From: Mucilaginibacter agri
GTDB taxonomy: Bacteria; Bacteroidota; Bacteroidia; Sphingobacteriales; Sphingobacteriaceae
Length of the DNA stretch: 64,000 nucleotides
Direction: 5' to 3'
Assembly: GCF_009928685.1 (NCBI RefSeq)
Contig: NZ_WWEO01000039.1
Span: 62,001-126,000 of the forward strand
Shown here: piece after piece, positions 43,443 through 52,957 of the stretch
Layout: the number at the start of each line of letters is the position of its first letter
Position numbering within the stretch: the first letter of the stretch is position 1
The notes under the pieces: generated by a model
Told to the model about the DNA's origin: nothing
What the model saw: the letters and a program-made list of their open reading frames with translations, nothing else
Database searches by the model: none
Made by a program: the position numbers and the translations under genes

Positions 43443-44654
43443 ATGTCTATTAAAAGGAAACTACAAGCCGGCATTATCATTTTATGCAGTATTGCAACCG
43501 TAAATTGCGTGCAGGCTCAAAATACATTTAAAGCCAATAGTTCGGTATTAAAAACCATCGACCAAAACTTTAAAGACGCCGACGTGCAGTACCGGTTGAT
43601 GAAAGAAAAATTGCAGCCCGGCCGTTTTCCCAAGACATTTAATCCCAAAACCAATATGCCCGAGACCAGTGATTCTGGCTGGTGGTGCAGTGGTTTTTAT
43701 CCGGGTACTTTACTAAACATTTATCAGGAAACCAAAGACGATAGCTTGTTAACAGAAGCTAAGCGCATGCTGGGGTTACTTAATAACGAGCAGTATAATA
43801 AAAACACACACGATTTGGGTTTTATGATGTATTGCAGTTTCGGCACGGCACAAAAAGTGGCGCCCGATGCTAAGTACAAACAGATATTGATCAATAGTGC
43901 CAAATCATTGTCTACGAGGTTTAACCCTAAGGTAGGCTGCATTAAATCGTGGGATTCCAAAAAGCCTGAGTTTATTGTGATCATTGACAATATGATGAAC
44001 CTCGAACTATTGTTCTGGGCTACTCGGGTTACCGGCGATTCGAGCTATTATAAAATAGCGGTTACGCACGCCAATACCACCATGAAAAATCATTTCAGGC
44101 CAGATTATAGCTCTTATCACGTAGTAACTTACGATCCGCAAACCGGTGCTGTACTGCAAAAGAAAACAGCCCAAGGCTATGCAGACGGATCGGCCTGGGC
44201 CCGCGGCCAGGCATGGGGGCTATATGGTTACACCTTAATGTACTGCGAAACGCACGACAGAAAGTATCTGGAGCAGGCAGAACATATTGCACACTTTATT
44301 TTGCATAATCCTAACCTGCCTAACGATAAAGTGCCTTATTGGGATTATAATGCACCGAATATTCCGGATGCACTTCGCGATGCCTCTGCAGGCGCAGTTA
44401 CGGCCTCAGCTTTGTTAGAGCTTTGCCGCTATGCTGATGCCAAACATGGTAAGGTATATTTTAAAACAGCGCAAACGCTTATAAAGTCACTTTCAACCGC
44501 GCCATATAAAGCGGCTAACGGAACCAACGGCGGCTTCTTATTGCAACACAGTGTAGGCCATTTCCCTGCAGGTACCGAAGTAGATCAACCCTTAACTTAT
44601 GCCGATTATTATTTTGTAGAAGCCATGATGCGCTACAAAGAATTTGCTAAATAG
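43443..44654 (+). CDS. Glycoside hydrolase family 88 (unsaturated uronyl hydrolase)
   Basis: 403 aa with signal peptide (residues 1-25, ending VQAQ). Alpha/alpha barrel of GH88 type: WWCSGFYPGTLLNIYQE, THDLGFMMYCSFG with the first catalytic Asp, IIDNMMNLELLFWA with the second, and DGSAWARGQAWGLYGYTLMY. It hydrolyses unsaturated glucuronyl or galacturonyl sugars left by polysaccharide lyases, in the periplasm. No lyase is nearby, so the source polysaccharide is unknown. Convergent with the glycosyltransferase gene across 10 bp. Confidence 0.9.
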   Translation: MSIKRKLQAGIIILCSIATVNCVQAQNTFKANSSVLKTIDQNFKDADVQYRLMKEKLQPGRFPKTFNPKTNMPETSDSGWWCSGFYPGTLLNIYQETKDDSLLTEAKRMLGLLNNEQYNKNTHDLGFMMYCSFGTAQKVAPDAKYKQILINSAKSLSTRFNPKVGCIKSWDSKKPEFIVIIDNMMNLELLFWATRVTGDSSYYKIAVTHANTTMKNHFRPDYSSYHVVTYDPQTGAVLQKKTAQGYADGSAWARGQAWGLYGYTLMYCETHDRKYLEQAEHIAHFILHNPNLPNDKVPYWDYNAPNIPDALRDASAGAVTASALLELCRYADAKHGKVYFKTAQTLIKSLSTAPYKAANGTNGGFLLQHSVGHFPAGTEVDQPLTYADYYFVEAMMRYKEFAK

Positions 44655-44664
44655 TAGTTGATGG

Positions 44665-45798
44665 TTAATTGCCTTTCAGCATATCCAGCGGATAAAAGCT
44701 TTCGCGCCAGTAAATACCCTTTTGTTTAAGTGTGATAAAAGCAGAGCGTGCGGTAATATAAGCAAGCAAAAAGCCGCCTAGCGGAATTGTTAAGGCATGC
44801 CACCATTTATTAGGCAGTACCGGTGTTGCCATGTATGCTGCCTGAAATACCAGAATTAAACAAGCCATTAAGCGTATAGTATTTGTGCCGAACAGGAGCA
44901 TTAAAGGCACTGGTAACGCAATAAATAATAGAATAAATGTAATGCCCAGCAACGTTTTAAGCAGGCTATAACCCGATACTGCGAATGAATTTTTCATCAG
45001 CCCATTTACAAATTCGGGTACGTTCTTATACCACTCCAGGCCAACGTAACCCTTGCCAACCAATACATCTTGCCGAAAACCTGCAGCTTTGATGAGGTTG
45101 CCAAGTTTAAGGTCATCATCCGGTCGGAGTTTGATGAGTTGATGTGTGCCTGCCCTTTCGTAAGCCTCACGCCTAACCAGGTTAAACGCCCCAATACCTA
45201 TTGATGCTTTTGATTTGGGCTTGCTGGCCGCCCACGGTCTGAATTGCATCATAAACAGCAAAGTGAAAGTGCCCAGCATGCTATTCAATAAAGCTGATGT
45301 AGAAACAATTTCTGGTAAAATGGTTAGGTGATCGAGCTTATTTTTATCAACGTAAACCATTGCCTTGCTTAAAGCGTTGGGGTGAAACTCTACGTCGGCA
45401 TCTGTAAAGAGTAACCATTCTTCATTGCTATTTAAGTATCCTTGATATAGCGCGTGATTTTTACCTAACCAGCCCTGCGGTAAATCTTTAATATGGATAA
45501 CCTCCAGTTGGGGGTAGTGGGTTAAAAAGGTTGCCAGTATCTCGGGGGTGCAATCTGTAGAGCGGTCGTTAAGTACAATGATGCGGTAATTTGAGTAGCT
45601 TAAATTGCAAACACTTTGCAATGCTTTTTCCAGATCATCTTCTTCATTACGCACAGCAATAATAATAGCTACAGAAGGTTGTGCTCCGGCAAGCGGTTGT
45701 GCTTTCAGAAACGCAATTGTTTTACCCTTAATCAGAAGATAAAGGGTAATAGCTAACCACCAGGTGGTTATTACCACACTGTAAAAGAAGAAGGTCAT
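44665..45798 (-). CDS. Family 2 glycosyltransferase with membrane helices
   Basis: 377 aa from the ATG at 45798; starts at 45819 (ATG) and 45879 (TTG, overlapping the upstream gene) are alternatives, but membrane helix one begins just after 45798. An N-terminal helix (FFFYSVVITTWWLAITLYLL) precedes the GT-A domain with AIIIAVRNEEDDLEKALQSV, VLNDRSTDC, LFTDADVEFHPNALSK (DxD-like) and RPDDDLKLGNLIKAAGF, and three to four C-terminal helices. It is like CrtQ-type glycosyltransferases. The acceptor is not readable. Likely co-transcribed with the CPBP protease upstream. Confidence 0.85.
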   Translation of the reverse strand: MTFFFYSVVITTWWLAITLYLLIKGKTIAFLKAQPLAGAQPSVAIIIAVRNEEDDLEKALQSVCNLSYSNYRIIVLNDRSTDCTPEILATFLTHYPQLEVIHIKDLPQGWLGKNHALYQGYLNSNEEWLLFTDADVEFHPNALSKAMVYVDKNKLDHLTILPEIVSTSALLNSMLGTFTLLFMMQFRPWAASKPKSKASIGIGAFNLVRREAYERAGTHQLIKLRPDDDLKLGNLIKAAGFRQDVLVGKGYVGLEWYKNVPEFVNGLMKNSFAVSGYSLLKTLLGITFILLFIALPVPLMLLFGTNTIRLMACLILVFQAAYMATPVLPNKWWHALTIPLGGFLLAYITARSAFITLKQKGIYWRESFYPLDMLKGN

Positions 45799-45859
45799 TG
45801 TACAGGGTTTAATCAGCATAAAGATGAGTAAAAAATACCAATCTGCTTGCCTGATAATA

Positions 45860-46570
45860 TTATTTAATAAGCAGCCCAAATGATAAAATTACTCCTACAA
45901 TGTTTAATAATATATGAGTGACAATACCTAATCTGATATCGCGGGTTTTCGTAACTAAATAGCACAGCGGTAATAACGCAAGTATGAGGGTTATATACAC
46001 ATATGGCTGCCAAAAATGATAAAGGGAAAAACATATAGTATTTACAACAAAAGCATATTTACCCCAGGCCTGCATTCGTGGAAGCAGGTATCCCCGGAAA
46101 TAAAACTCTTCTGCAATAGGAGCCAGCAGCCCATTTAATACCAGATTTAACAGGAGGGTGGTTTTTATCTTATCTGTAGAGTAGCCAGAGAAATTTTGAA
46201 GGGTATACCATTTAGGCAGCCAGCCCAAAATATTCCGGGTAAGCCATTGATCCAGCGGCTGGGTGATGCCCCAGATTATAAAAGCTGCAATAACCAATAA
46301 TACGGCATAAAGAATGAGTTTTAATTTAGGTAAATGGTTTTTGAACCCATTGAGATCGGTAATTGATGCTAAGTCTTCTGCGCTTTTAGCTTTTAGTAAA
46401 TGGAGAAATAGTGTGGGTATAGCTATTAAAATAATACTTATCATCATACCAAACTGGGGCGGATATCCGTAGCGAATAACCACTGGTGTAATAATTACAA
46501 ATCCGGCGGTGATGATAACGCCTGGGTAGAGGTGGTAAACAATTGATTGGGTTTTGCTAAGCTGTGTCAT
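45860..46570 (-). CDS. CPBP intramembrane metalloprotease
   Basis: 236 aa, about seven helices. Abi/CPBP active-site motifs: APIAEEFYFRGYLL (EExxxR), then SLYHFWQPY and THILLNIVG supplying His ligands. It is a Rce1-like protease that cleaves within or near the membrane; bacterial members often protect against bacteriocins or process prenyl-like tails. It directly precedes the glycosyltransferase gene with close spacing or short overlap. Confidence 0.88.
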   Translation of the reverse strand: MTQLSKTQSIVYHLYPGVIITAGFVIITPVVIRYGYPPQFGMMISIILIAIPTLFLHLLKAKSAEDLASITDLNGFKNHLPKLKLILYAVLLVIAAFIIWGITQPLDQWLTRNILGWLPKWYTLQNFSGYSTDKIKTTLLLNLVLNGLLAPIAEEFYFRGYLLPRMQAWGKYAFVVNTICFSLYHFWQPYVYITLILALLPLCYLVTKTRDIRLGIVTHILLNIVGVILSFGLLIK

Positions 46571-46652
46571 GTTATTTGTGCTTTAGTGTTGCACAAAAGA
46601 AGCTGACAGAGAAACCTAAGTCGACCGACTTTTAAAAGTAGAACGCATTTGC

Positions 46653-47774
46653 TTATTGGTTTCTGAACTCGGTTGGGGTTAGGCCGGTGTATTTTTTAAA
46701 CAGCACATTAAAAGAAGATTTTGAGTTGAAGCCCACCCGGTATAATACCTCCAGCACGGTAAGGTTACTATGCCGGTCGGCGAGTAAGCGTTTGGCTTCT
46801 TCGACTCGGTACCGATTAACGTGATCGAAAAAATTTTGCCCAAGGTCCTCATTGATCATTAGTGAAAGTTCTTTCGGTCGCATCTTTACTGACCTGGCTA
46901 AGATCTCAACCGTTAAATCGGGGTTGAGATACGGTTTTTCCGTTTGCATGTAACTGGCAAGGGCTGTAAGTCCGGCGCTTCTATCAACAACTGGCGCCGT
47001 TTTAGTTTTGGATTGAAGTTGCAGGTCTTCTGAGTTTATCCCTTTAAATATTTCGGGGCGGCGGAGCGCTTTAAATAAAACGCTGTTGATAAATAACAGC
47101 ATAGCCAGGATGATTAGAATTAGTGTGATACTGTAAAATGCTTTTTGCGAACTTGCTTCGAGCACATTATTTACAATAGAAAGAATAAATAAGAGGATGA
47201 AAAATACAAGCGTTGACGACAGCCAGTTTAAGTTTACCTGTTGCGGGTCAGAGAAGTTGTTTAGCGCTTCAGCCTTGTATCGCCTAATGATCTTAAAAGC
47301 CTTATTAACATAAAGTAAAAAATAGATAAATGCGACGGCCGAAACGGTGTACAGACTGCCCTCGATATGATGACTATTAATGGCATGGAGAATGCCAAGC
47401 TTGACATCACCAGGTTGAATGATGTAGTTTGTGTAAGAAGCAATAAATAAAACCAGGAAAGGCGATAGGTGCATAAATAAACGCCAATCCGTTTTAAAAT
47501 TTCTATAAAGTAAAGACTGTGTATAGGCATACAGTAACGGACCATATAAAAGCGGGAAACTGCTGCTCCATATCACCCAATTGGGATGCTGGTAACCAAC
47601 GTTGGTTTTAATGCAGAAATTATCGATGAGGGATAGCGCTATAAATAAAAAAAGCAAGCCCAGTATGGCATTGCTTATTTTCTTGTTCGATTGAAGGGTA
47701 AACAGAAAAGCGCTTACAAACAGCAATTGAAATATTAATAGCAGCAGTAAAATTTCGGACAGGTTAAGAGTCAT
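46653..47774 (-). CDS. Membrane-bound AraC-type regulator
   Basis: 373 aa. The first ~230 residues carry seven hydrophobic segments (from LSEILLLLLIFQLLFVSAFL to an end near LIILAMLLFINSVLF) and the last 100 form an AraC HTH pair: EILARSVKMRPKELSLMINE and LEVLYRVGFNSKSSFNVLFK, ending TGLTPTEFRN. Such seven-helix plus AraC proteins occur in Bacteroidota and act as one-component membrane regulators. Signal and targets are unknown. Confidence 0.88.
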   Translation of the reverse strand: MTLNLSEILLLLLIFQLLFVSAFLFTLQSNKKISNAILGLLFLFIALSLIDNFCIKTNVGYQHPNWVIWSSSFPLLYGPLLYAYTQSLLYRNFKTDWRLFMHLSPFLVLFIASYTNYIIQPGDVKLGILHAINSHHIEGSLYTVSAVAFIYFLLYVNKAFKIIRRYKAEALNNFSDPQQVNLNWLSSTLVFFILLFILSIVNNVLEASSQKAFYSITLILIILAMLLFINSVLFKALRRPEIFKGINSEDLQLQSKTKTAPVVDRSAGLTALASYMQTEKPYLNPDLTVEILARSVKMRPKELSLMINEDLGQNFFDHVNRYRVEEAKRLLADRHSNLTVLEVLYRVGFNSKSSFNVLFKKYTGLTPTEFRNQ

Positions 47775-47842
47775 TTTGCCTCATGAGCTTAAACTAATAT
47801 AAGCTTAAGTTCACGTTTTCAACAAATATCCGATAGGCTTAT

Positions 47843-48790
47843 TTACAGTGCCAGTTCCATTTGGATATTACAGCGCTCATATGGCGAAGGATTACCCAAA
47901 ACTTTCTTAAAGCCAAGTTTCTGATACAAGCTAATGGCCGGCTTCAGAATCATATTGCTTTCGAGATACAGCTTTTTCGCCCCTAGTAGTTTTGCCCGTT
48001 CAACGGCAGCGTTACCTAACAAGGTGCCAACGCCTTTGCCTTTGGCCTTGGGCGACACGGCCATTTTTGCCAGCTCGTAAGTATAGTCAGCCATCTTAAT
48101 AAGCGCACAAGTACCAACAGGTTCGCCCTTATCCAGCGCGAACATAATGCAACCGCCTTTATCAAGGATATATTCTTTAGCATGGTCGAGCGATTTATAA
48201 TCGGCTTCTTCCATTTTAAAATAGGTTGTTATCCACTCTTCATTCAGGTTCCTAAAAGCTTGCTGGTATTTAGGGTCGTAATCTACTATTTCAATTTCCT
48301 TACTCTCGCGCAACTTTCTTTCGTCTTGCACGCGTTTGTCGAGGCTTCTTTGCTCCAGTATAAATTCCCATTCTGCTATGGCTTTCCATAGGTTGTGTTG
48401 AGTTTCGGCCAGGGCCTTTTCTATTGCGGAGTTTACGTCCATAAATTGGAACTGCAACGGAGCATCGAAGGATAGTCCCTTTTCGGTAAGCATTACATAG
48501 TTTTTACGGGCATCGCCTCTTTTGCGAGGGCTTTCTTCTATAATGCCTTTGCGGGTCATTTCTTTAACAATGGTACTTACAGAAGGGTGCGAGTGGCCAA
48601 TCTCGTGCGCTATCTGCGTAATGGTTTTTTCTTCGCCGTTGCACAGCGAGTAAAATACCGGAAACCACTTCGGCTGCATTTCTACATTATACTGTTCATA
48701 TACTTTGCCTGCCTGGTCCATGTGCAGTTCTGTTAATCTCCGCATGCGGCTGCCAATAGCCAGTTTCCCTACTTTATCGTAAAATTCCAT
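47843..48790 (-). CDS. MarR-GNAT fusion protein
   Basis: 315 aa. Residues ~1-140 are a MarR winged helix (ITQIAHEIGHSHPSVSTIVK, MTRKGIIEESPRKRGDARKN), and ~155-315 a GNAT acetyltransferase with MAVSPKAKGKGVGTLLGNAA as the acetyl-CoA binding motif and KLYLESNMILKPAISLYQKL. Bifunctional regulator-acetyltransferase proteins of this type are known in several phyla. A near-perfect palindrome at 48800-48815 between the -7 element and the ATG suggests self-regulation. Confidence 0.9.
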   Translation of the reverse strand: MEFYDKVGKLAIGSRMRRLTELHMDQAGKVYEQYNVEMQPKWFPVFYSLCNGEEKTITQIAHEIGHSHPSVSTIVKEMTRKGIIEESPRKRGDARKNYVMLTEKGLSFDAPLQFQFMDVNSAIEKALAETQHNLWKAIAEWEFILEQRSLDKRVQDERKLRESKEIEIVDYDPKYQQAFRNLNEEWITTYFKMEEADYKSLDHAKEYILDKGGCIMFALDKGEPVGTCALIKMADYTYELAKMAVSPKAKGKGVGTLLGNAAVERAKLLGAKKLYLESNMILKPAISLYQKLGFKKVLGNPSPYERCNIQMELAL

Positions 48791-48799
48791 TTTTGAAAA

Positions 48800-48828
48800 T
48801 TAATTACGTAATCAATTACTCAAATTTA
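48800..48828 (-). promoter_or_regulatory. -7 element and MarR-type palindrome before the MarR-GNAT gene
   Basis: Minus-strand TAAATTTG (48828-48821) matches TAnnTTTG. TTAATTACGTAATCAA (48800-48815) has one mismatch across 16 bp and includes the perfect core ATTACGTAAT. It would let the MarR domain block its own transcription or translation start. Confidence 0.6.
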
Positions 48829-48890
48829 AAAATGTTTAAAATAATATCAAAATAGGGGGCAAATTTCTTTTATCTATATTTACTATACGA

Positions 48891-50000
48891 ATGCCCCAAG
48901 CCAATCAAAATTTCAGAAAAAAGCTTCTTGTCGCAGGTGCCTTATCGGTGCTGATTTTGATCATTGTCAATCTGCAACCTGTGCCGCATTTTGTTGATTG
49001 GTTTTATTCGCGCGGGCTATACAGGGTTATTTGTGTGGTGTTGCATCTGTTGGTTGGTTGGATGCCCTTTAGCTTTGGCGATCTGCTTTATATCGGCGTA
49101 ATAGGCTATCTTATATATGCTGCGTTTTACTTATTAAAGTTGTTACTTGCCCGGCGGTTTAAGCGCATGGGTTTCTATTTTCTTCAACTTATTATTGGTT
49201 TTCAGATAGCCATTATAGCATTCTATTTAGGTTGGGGGCTTAATTATTTCCGGCCCTCGGCCGCAGAGCGGCTCAATTTGCAGGATACCTCCTATACGCT
49301 TAATGATGTAAAGGCAGTTACCCGAATGCTGGTAGATAGTGTTAATGAAACCCGCAACGCGCTCACCGCTGCCGATCTTCAACAGAAAAATAGGCTAATA
49401 TATAAATCGGCGGTTAATGCCATTGATACCTTATCGGGCACATCCCCACAGTTTAAAACCTTTATGCCTGGTGTTAAACCCTCGCTTATTAGTCCGTTGT
49501 TGAATTATCTCAGCACTTCGGGTTATTATAATCCTTTTACGGGCGAAGCGCAGATCAACTGGCAAATGCCCATATTCGACAGGCCATTTACGGCTTGCCA
49601 CGAAATATCGCACCAAATGGGCTTCGGCCGCGAAGATGAGGCTAATTTTGTTGGTTATCTGGCAGGCATTCACTCGAACGATCGCTTGCTTAAGTACTCT
49701 GCTTATTACGAAGGTGCAACCGAGTTTTTGCATTACCTATACAGACGAGATACCACCGCTCATCATCAATTAAAAGCATTATTAAATGCATCGGTAAAAC
49801 AAGATCTCAAAACCGATAGTGCCTATTGGGAGGGTTATGCAGGTCAGATAGGTCTTATCAGCGGTCGGTTTTATGATAACTTTTTAAAAGCTAACAATCA
49901 ACCCGCTGGCTTGCGCACCTATAATCGTATGATAAGGCTGACGATGGCCTGGTATAGAAGTGGAGTCCGGAAGACAGTAAGTCAGGAAGTCCGGAAGTAG
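48891..50000 (+). CDS. DUF3810 zinc-metalloprotease-like membrane protein
   Basis: 369 aa. Three membrane helices lie within residues 10-125 (LLVAGALSVLILIIVNL, VVLHLLVGWMPFSFGDLLYI, FLQLIIGFQIAIIAFYLGWG), then a soluble domain with CHEISHQMGFGREDEANF, a HExxH-like zinc motif with a downstream Glu. The family is widespread in Bacteroidota with unknown substrate. The last ~13 residues (RSGVRKTVSQEVRK) come from a low-complexity repeat at 49960-50000, so the natural end may be earlier. Confidence 0.85.
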   Translation: MPQANQNFRKKLLVAGALSVLILIIVNLQPVPHFVDWFYSRGLYRVICVVLHLLVGWMPFSFGDLLYIGVIGYLIYAAFYLLKLLLARRFKRMGFYFLQLIIGFQIAIIAFYLGWGLNYFRPSAAERLNLQDTSYTLNDVKAVTRMLVDSVNETRNALTAADLQQKNRLIYKSAVNAIDTLSGTSPQFKTFMPGVKPSLISPLLNYLSTSGYYNPFTGEAQINWQMPIFDRPFTACHEISHQMGFGREDEANFVGYLAGIHSNDRLLKYSAYYEGATEFLHYLYRRDTTAHHQLKALLNASVKQDLKTDSAYWEGYAGQIGLISGRFYDNFLKANNQPAGLRTYNRMIRLTMAWYRSGVRKTVSQEVRK

Positions 50001-50080
50001 GAGAAGTTGGCGAACATAGTTGATAGTTCGTAGCTGCTGCAATAGGCGTGATTAAATTGTTGCCATGAACCATCAACTAT
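49960..50080. repeat. Low-complexity repeat and inverted repeat between DUF3810 and APC permease
   Basis: The word AGTCCGGAAG occurs twice with drifted copies in 49960-50000, running into the DUF3810 coding end. Further on, ATAGTTGATAGTTC (50016-50029) and GAACCATCAACTAT (50067-50080) pair with one mismatch. Similar word-repeat pairs occur at 6983-7085, 54190-54230 and 63901-63952. Confidence 0.55.
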
Positions 50081-50123
50081 TATCTATTAACCACCTATCA
50101 ACTTTTTATTATTTTTAAACCCT

Positions 50124-51449
50124 ATGCCCGCCAAACCAGTTTCGAAAAAGATAAGACCGCTGCAGCTTATCGTTATCATATTTTTTACAGTATCGGGTGG
50201 CCCGTATGGTTTGGAATCGCTGATAAGTTATGCCGGGTCGCATGCGGCGTTATTGCTATTGCTGGTTACCCCTATGCTCTGGGATGTGCCGGCCATCCTC
50301 ACCGTTGCCGAACTTAACAGCATGATGCCCATGGAAGGCGGGTATTACCAATGGGTGAAAAATGCGCTGGGTATGCGTTTCGGCTTTTATGAAGGCTGGT
50401 GGACCTGGTTGTACACTTTTATAGATCTGGCTATCTATCCGGTAATGTTTATCCAGTACGCTACGTTCTTCTTCCCCTGGATGGAGCAATACCAAATTCC
50501 GGTTTGTTTAGTTTTTGTATGGCTTTCGGCACTCATCAATATACTGGGTATTGTGCAGGTGGGCAGGGCTTCGATGGTATTGGCAGTTGCTGTGTTGGGC
50601 CCATTTGTGGTATTGGTTATTGCGGCGTTAATGCATCATTCGTTAAGCGCGCATTTGCCAACCCCTTCGGTGAGACACCTCAAATTTCCGGCACTGGCTA
50701 TGGCTTTATATACCGTAATGTGGAACTGCCTTGGCTGGGATAACGTTACTACTTACGCGGGCGAAGTAGAAAAGCCAGTACGCTCTTATCTGATCTCAGT
50801 ATTTGGGGCCTTTGCCATTGTAATTATGGTTTATTTTGTAGTGATACTAATTGCCCAGCAATCGGGCATCAACGCGCAAACATTAAGCGATAACCGTTTC
50901 CCTGCCTTAGGCGAATATATTGGCGGCCACTGGTTAGGCGGACTGATAGCCATTGGTGGAATGGCCAGTGCCATGGGTATTTATACGGCGGTGCTGCTGT
51001 CGGTATCGCGTATCCCAAAAGTAATGGCCGATGATAAGCTTTTGCCTTCCGCCTTAACCCGTTTGCATCCCAAATACAATACCCCTTATTTATCCATAAT
51101 TATTTGTTCGTTGGTTGTGAGCCTGATGATCTTATGGTCGTTCGATGAGCTGCTTATTATCGATGTTACCGTTTACGGAGCTGGGTTGTTTTTAGAATAT
51201 GCTACATTGATTAAGATGCGCATCCGCGAGCCGGATACACATCGGCCTTTCAAAATTCCATTGGGAGTAGGCGGCCTGCTGGTCTTTTTAATATTGCCGA
51301 CAGCTGTATATTTTGTGGCTTTAGGTGGTGCTTTTTCGTCTACCGAACAAGCCATAAAACCTGCTATATTTGCGCTGCTTACCTTATCAACCGCAGAATT
51401 ATTTTGGCAGATCATCAACTTACGCCGTCGATTTACGTTAAAAAGATAG
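50124..51449 (+). CDS. APC-family amino acid/polyamine permease
   Basis: 441 aa with about twelve helices. Helix one follows the family motif (VIIFFTVSGGPYGLESLISY, with GGPYG standing for the usual GxGxxG); WNCLGWDNVTTYAGEVEKP in the middle and RIPKVMADDKLLPSALTRLH, typical of amino acid-polyamine-organocation antiporters. It moves an amino acid or polyamine across the inner membrane; substrate unknown. It is on the same strand as DUF3810 and GH53, separated by 37 bp from the latter. Confidence 0.88.
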   Translation: MPAKPVSKKIRPLQLIVIIFFTVSGGPYGLESLISYAGSHAALLLLLVTPMLWDVPAILTVAELNSMMPMEGGYYQWVKNALGMRFGFYEGWWTWLYTFIDLAIYPVMFIQYATFFFPWMEQYQIPVCLVFVWLSALINILGIVQVGRASMVLAVAVLGPFVVLVIAALMHHSLSAHLPTPSVRHLKFPALAMALYTVMWNCLGWDNVTTYAGEVEKPVRSYLISVFGAFAIVIMVYFVVILIAQQSGINAQTLSDNRFPALGEYIGGHWLGGLIAIGGMASAMGIYTAVLLSVSRIPKVMADDKLLPSALTRLHPKYNTPYLSIIICSLVVSLMILWSFDELLIIDVTVYGAGLFLEYATLIKMRIREPDTHRPFKIPLGVGGLLVFLILPTAVYFVALGGAFSSTEQAIKPAIFALLTLSTAELFWQIINLRRRFTLKR

Positions 51450-51486
51450 GCGTAAAAACAAAAAGCCAACACCAATACCTAACCGC

Positions 51487-52896
51487 ATGAAAATAAGGGC
51501 TACCTACTTCCTCCTCTTGGTTTTAAATTTTACCTGCTTTTTTGAGCATGCCGGGGCGCAAATTGCCGAACCCGCTAAAGCAACCGAGGTTGTAATAACG
51601 CCCTATAAAACCACCATGCTTGCCGATAGTAAAGACGAGGCGCAGATTAAGGTAGTTGTTATTGACAAAAATGGTAAAGAGGTTCCGGGCAGCGATCAGC
51701 TGATTAAATTTACTATAGTTGGCGATGCCGTAATTAGTAAGTTAAGCGACCAGCAGCAGTTTAACGAGTTTGGCCTGCCAGACCAAATAATAACCGAAGG
51801 CAAGCTGCATAACGGCATTTTATGGGTCACACTAAAAGCCGGGCAAAAAAAAGGCGTAGTAAAGTTCGAGGCAAAAGCCGAAGGTTTGTACCCCGGGTCT
51901 ACCGAGATTAGATTGGTACAACCATCTGTTGCGCATAAAGTAACCACGTTGGTATACTCCCCTAAAAAAGTACCCGGTAAAATTTTAGGTGCTGATATTT
52001 CTTTCCTGCCCGAACTGGAAGCCAAGGGTGTTAAATTCTCGGATAAGGGTGTTCAGAAGGATGCCATTCAGATCTTAAAAGATCATGGGTTCAATTATAT
52101 CCGGTTGCGAATTTTCAATAATCCGGCGCGCGATAGTGGATACTCGCCAAAAGCTGGGTTCTGCGATTTGGAACATACCAAGCAGATGGCTAAACGAGCC
52201 AAGGCAGCAGGTTTTAAATTGCTCTTGGATTTTCATTACAGCGATTACTGGGCCGATCCGCAGCAGCAATATAAACCTGCAGCCTGGCGTGGCCAGGATT
52301 TTAACGCGCTGAAACATTCTGTATACACCTACACAGTTGATGTGCTGCGACAACTAAAATCACAAGGCACCTTGCCCGATATGGTGCAGGTGGGTAACGA
52401 AATTAATCATGGTATGATATGGCCCGAGGGCGAGATCAATAATCTCGATAGCCTGGCCGAACTGGTTTATATGGGCGTAAGTGGCGTTAAGGCGGTAGAC
52501 TCGTCGATACCTGTAATGCTGCACGTAGCACTGGGCGGTCAGAATGCCGAGTCTCGCTTTTTCTTTGATAATATGGTGAGCCGCAATGTGCCCTTCGATG
52601 TTATCGGCTTATCTTATTACCCTAAGTGGCATGGTACAACCGCCGATTTAAAAGCCAACATGGCCGATATGGCAACCCGCTATAACCGCCAGGTAATGGT
52701 TGCTGAATATACGCAGCTTAAAACCGAAGTAAACGATATTGCTTTTAATGTGCCGGATAATAAAGCATTAGGCACTTTTATTTGGGAACCCCTGAATACC
52801 TGGGAGCAGATTTTTGATAAGGATGGAAAATCCAATGCTTTAATTAATCTGTACGACGGTATTGCGCAAAAATATAGCATCCCGCCGGCTAAATAA
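51487..52896 (+). CDS. GH53 arabinogalactan endo-beta-1,4-galactanase
   Basis: 469 aa with a signal peptide (residues 1-24). An Ig-like domain (about 30-145, with EVVITPYKTTMLADSKDEAQ) precedes the GH53 TIM barrel: ILGADISFLPELEAKGVKF, NYIRLRIFNNP, KLLLDFHYSDYWADPQQQ, catalytic acid Glu in VQVGNEINHGMIWPEG and nucleophile Glu in VMVAEYTQL. Secreted; cleaves the galactan of pectin side chains. The context shows no SusCD pair, so uptake partners lie elsewhere. Confidence 0.9.
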   Translation: MKIRATYFLLLVLNFTCFFEHAGAQIAEPAKATEVVITPYKTTMLADSKDEAQIKVVVIDKNGKEVPGSDQLIKFTIVGDAVISKLSDQQQFNEFGLPDQIITEGKLHNGILWVTLKAGQKKGVVKFEAKAEGLYPGSTEIRLVQPSVAHKVTTLVYSPKKVPGKILGADISFLPELEAKGVKFSDKGVQKDAIQILKDHGFNYIRLRIFNNPARDSGYSPKAGFCDLEHTKQMAKRAKAAGFKLLLDFHYSDYWADPQQQYKPAAWRGQDFNALKHSVYTYTVDVLRQLKSQGTLPDMVQVGNEINHGMIWPEGEINNLDSLAELVYMGVSGVKAVDSSIPVMLHVALGGQNAESRFFFDNMVSRNVPFDVIGLSYYPKWHGTTADLKANMADMATRYNRQVMVAEYTQLKTEVNDIAFNVPDNKALGTFIWEPLNTWEQIFDKDGKSNALINLYDGIAQKYSIPPAK

Positions 52897-52957
52897 TTCT
52901 GATTCAAACCCTTTACCACTTCATTAGTTATAATTACTTGTACAAAACAAGCTAATT

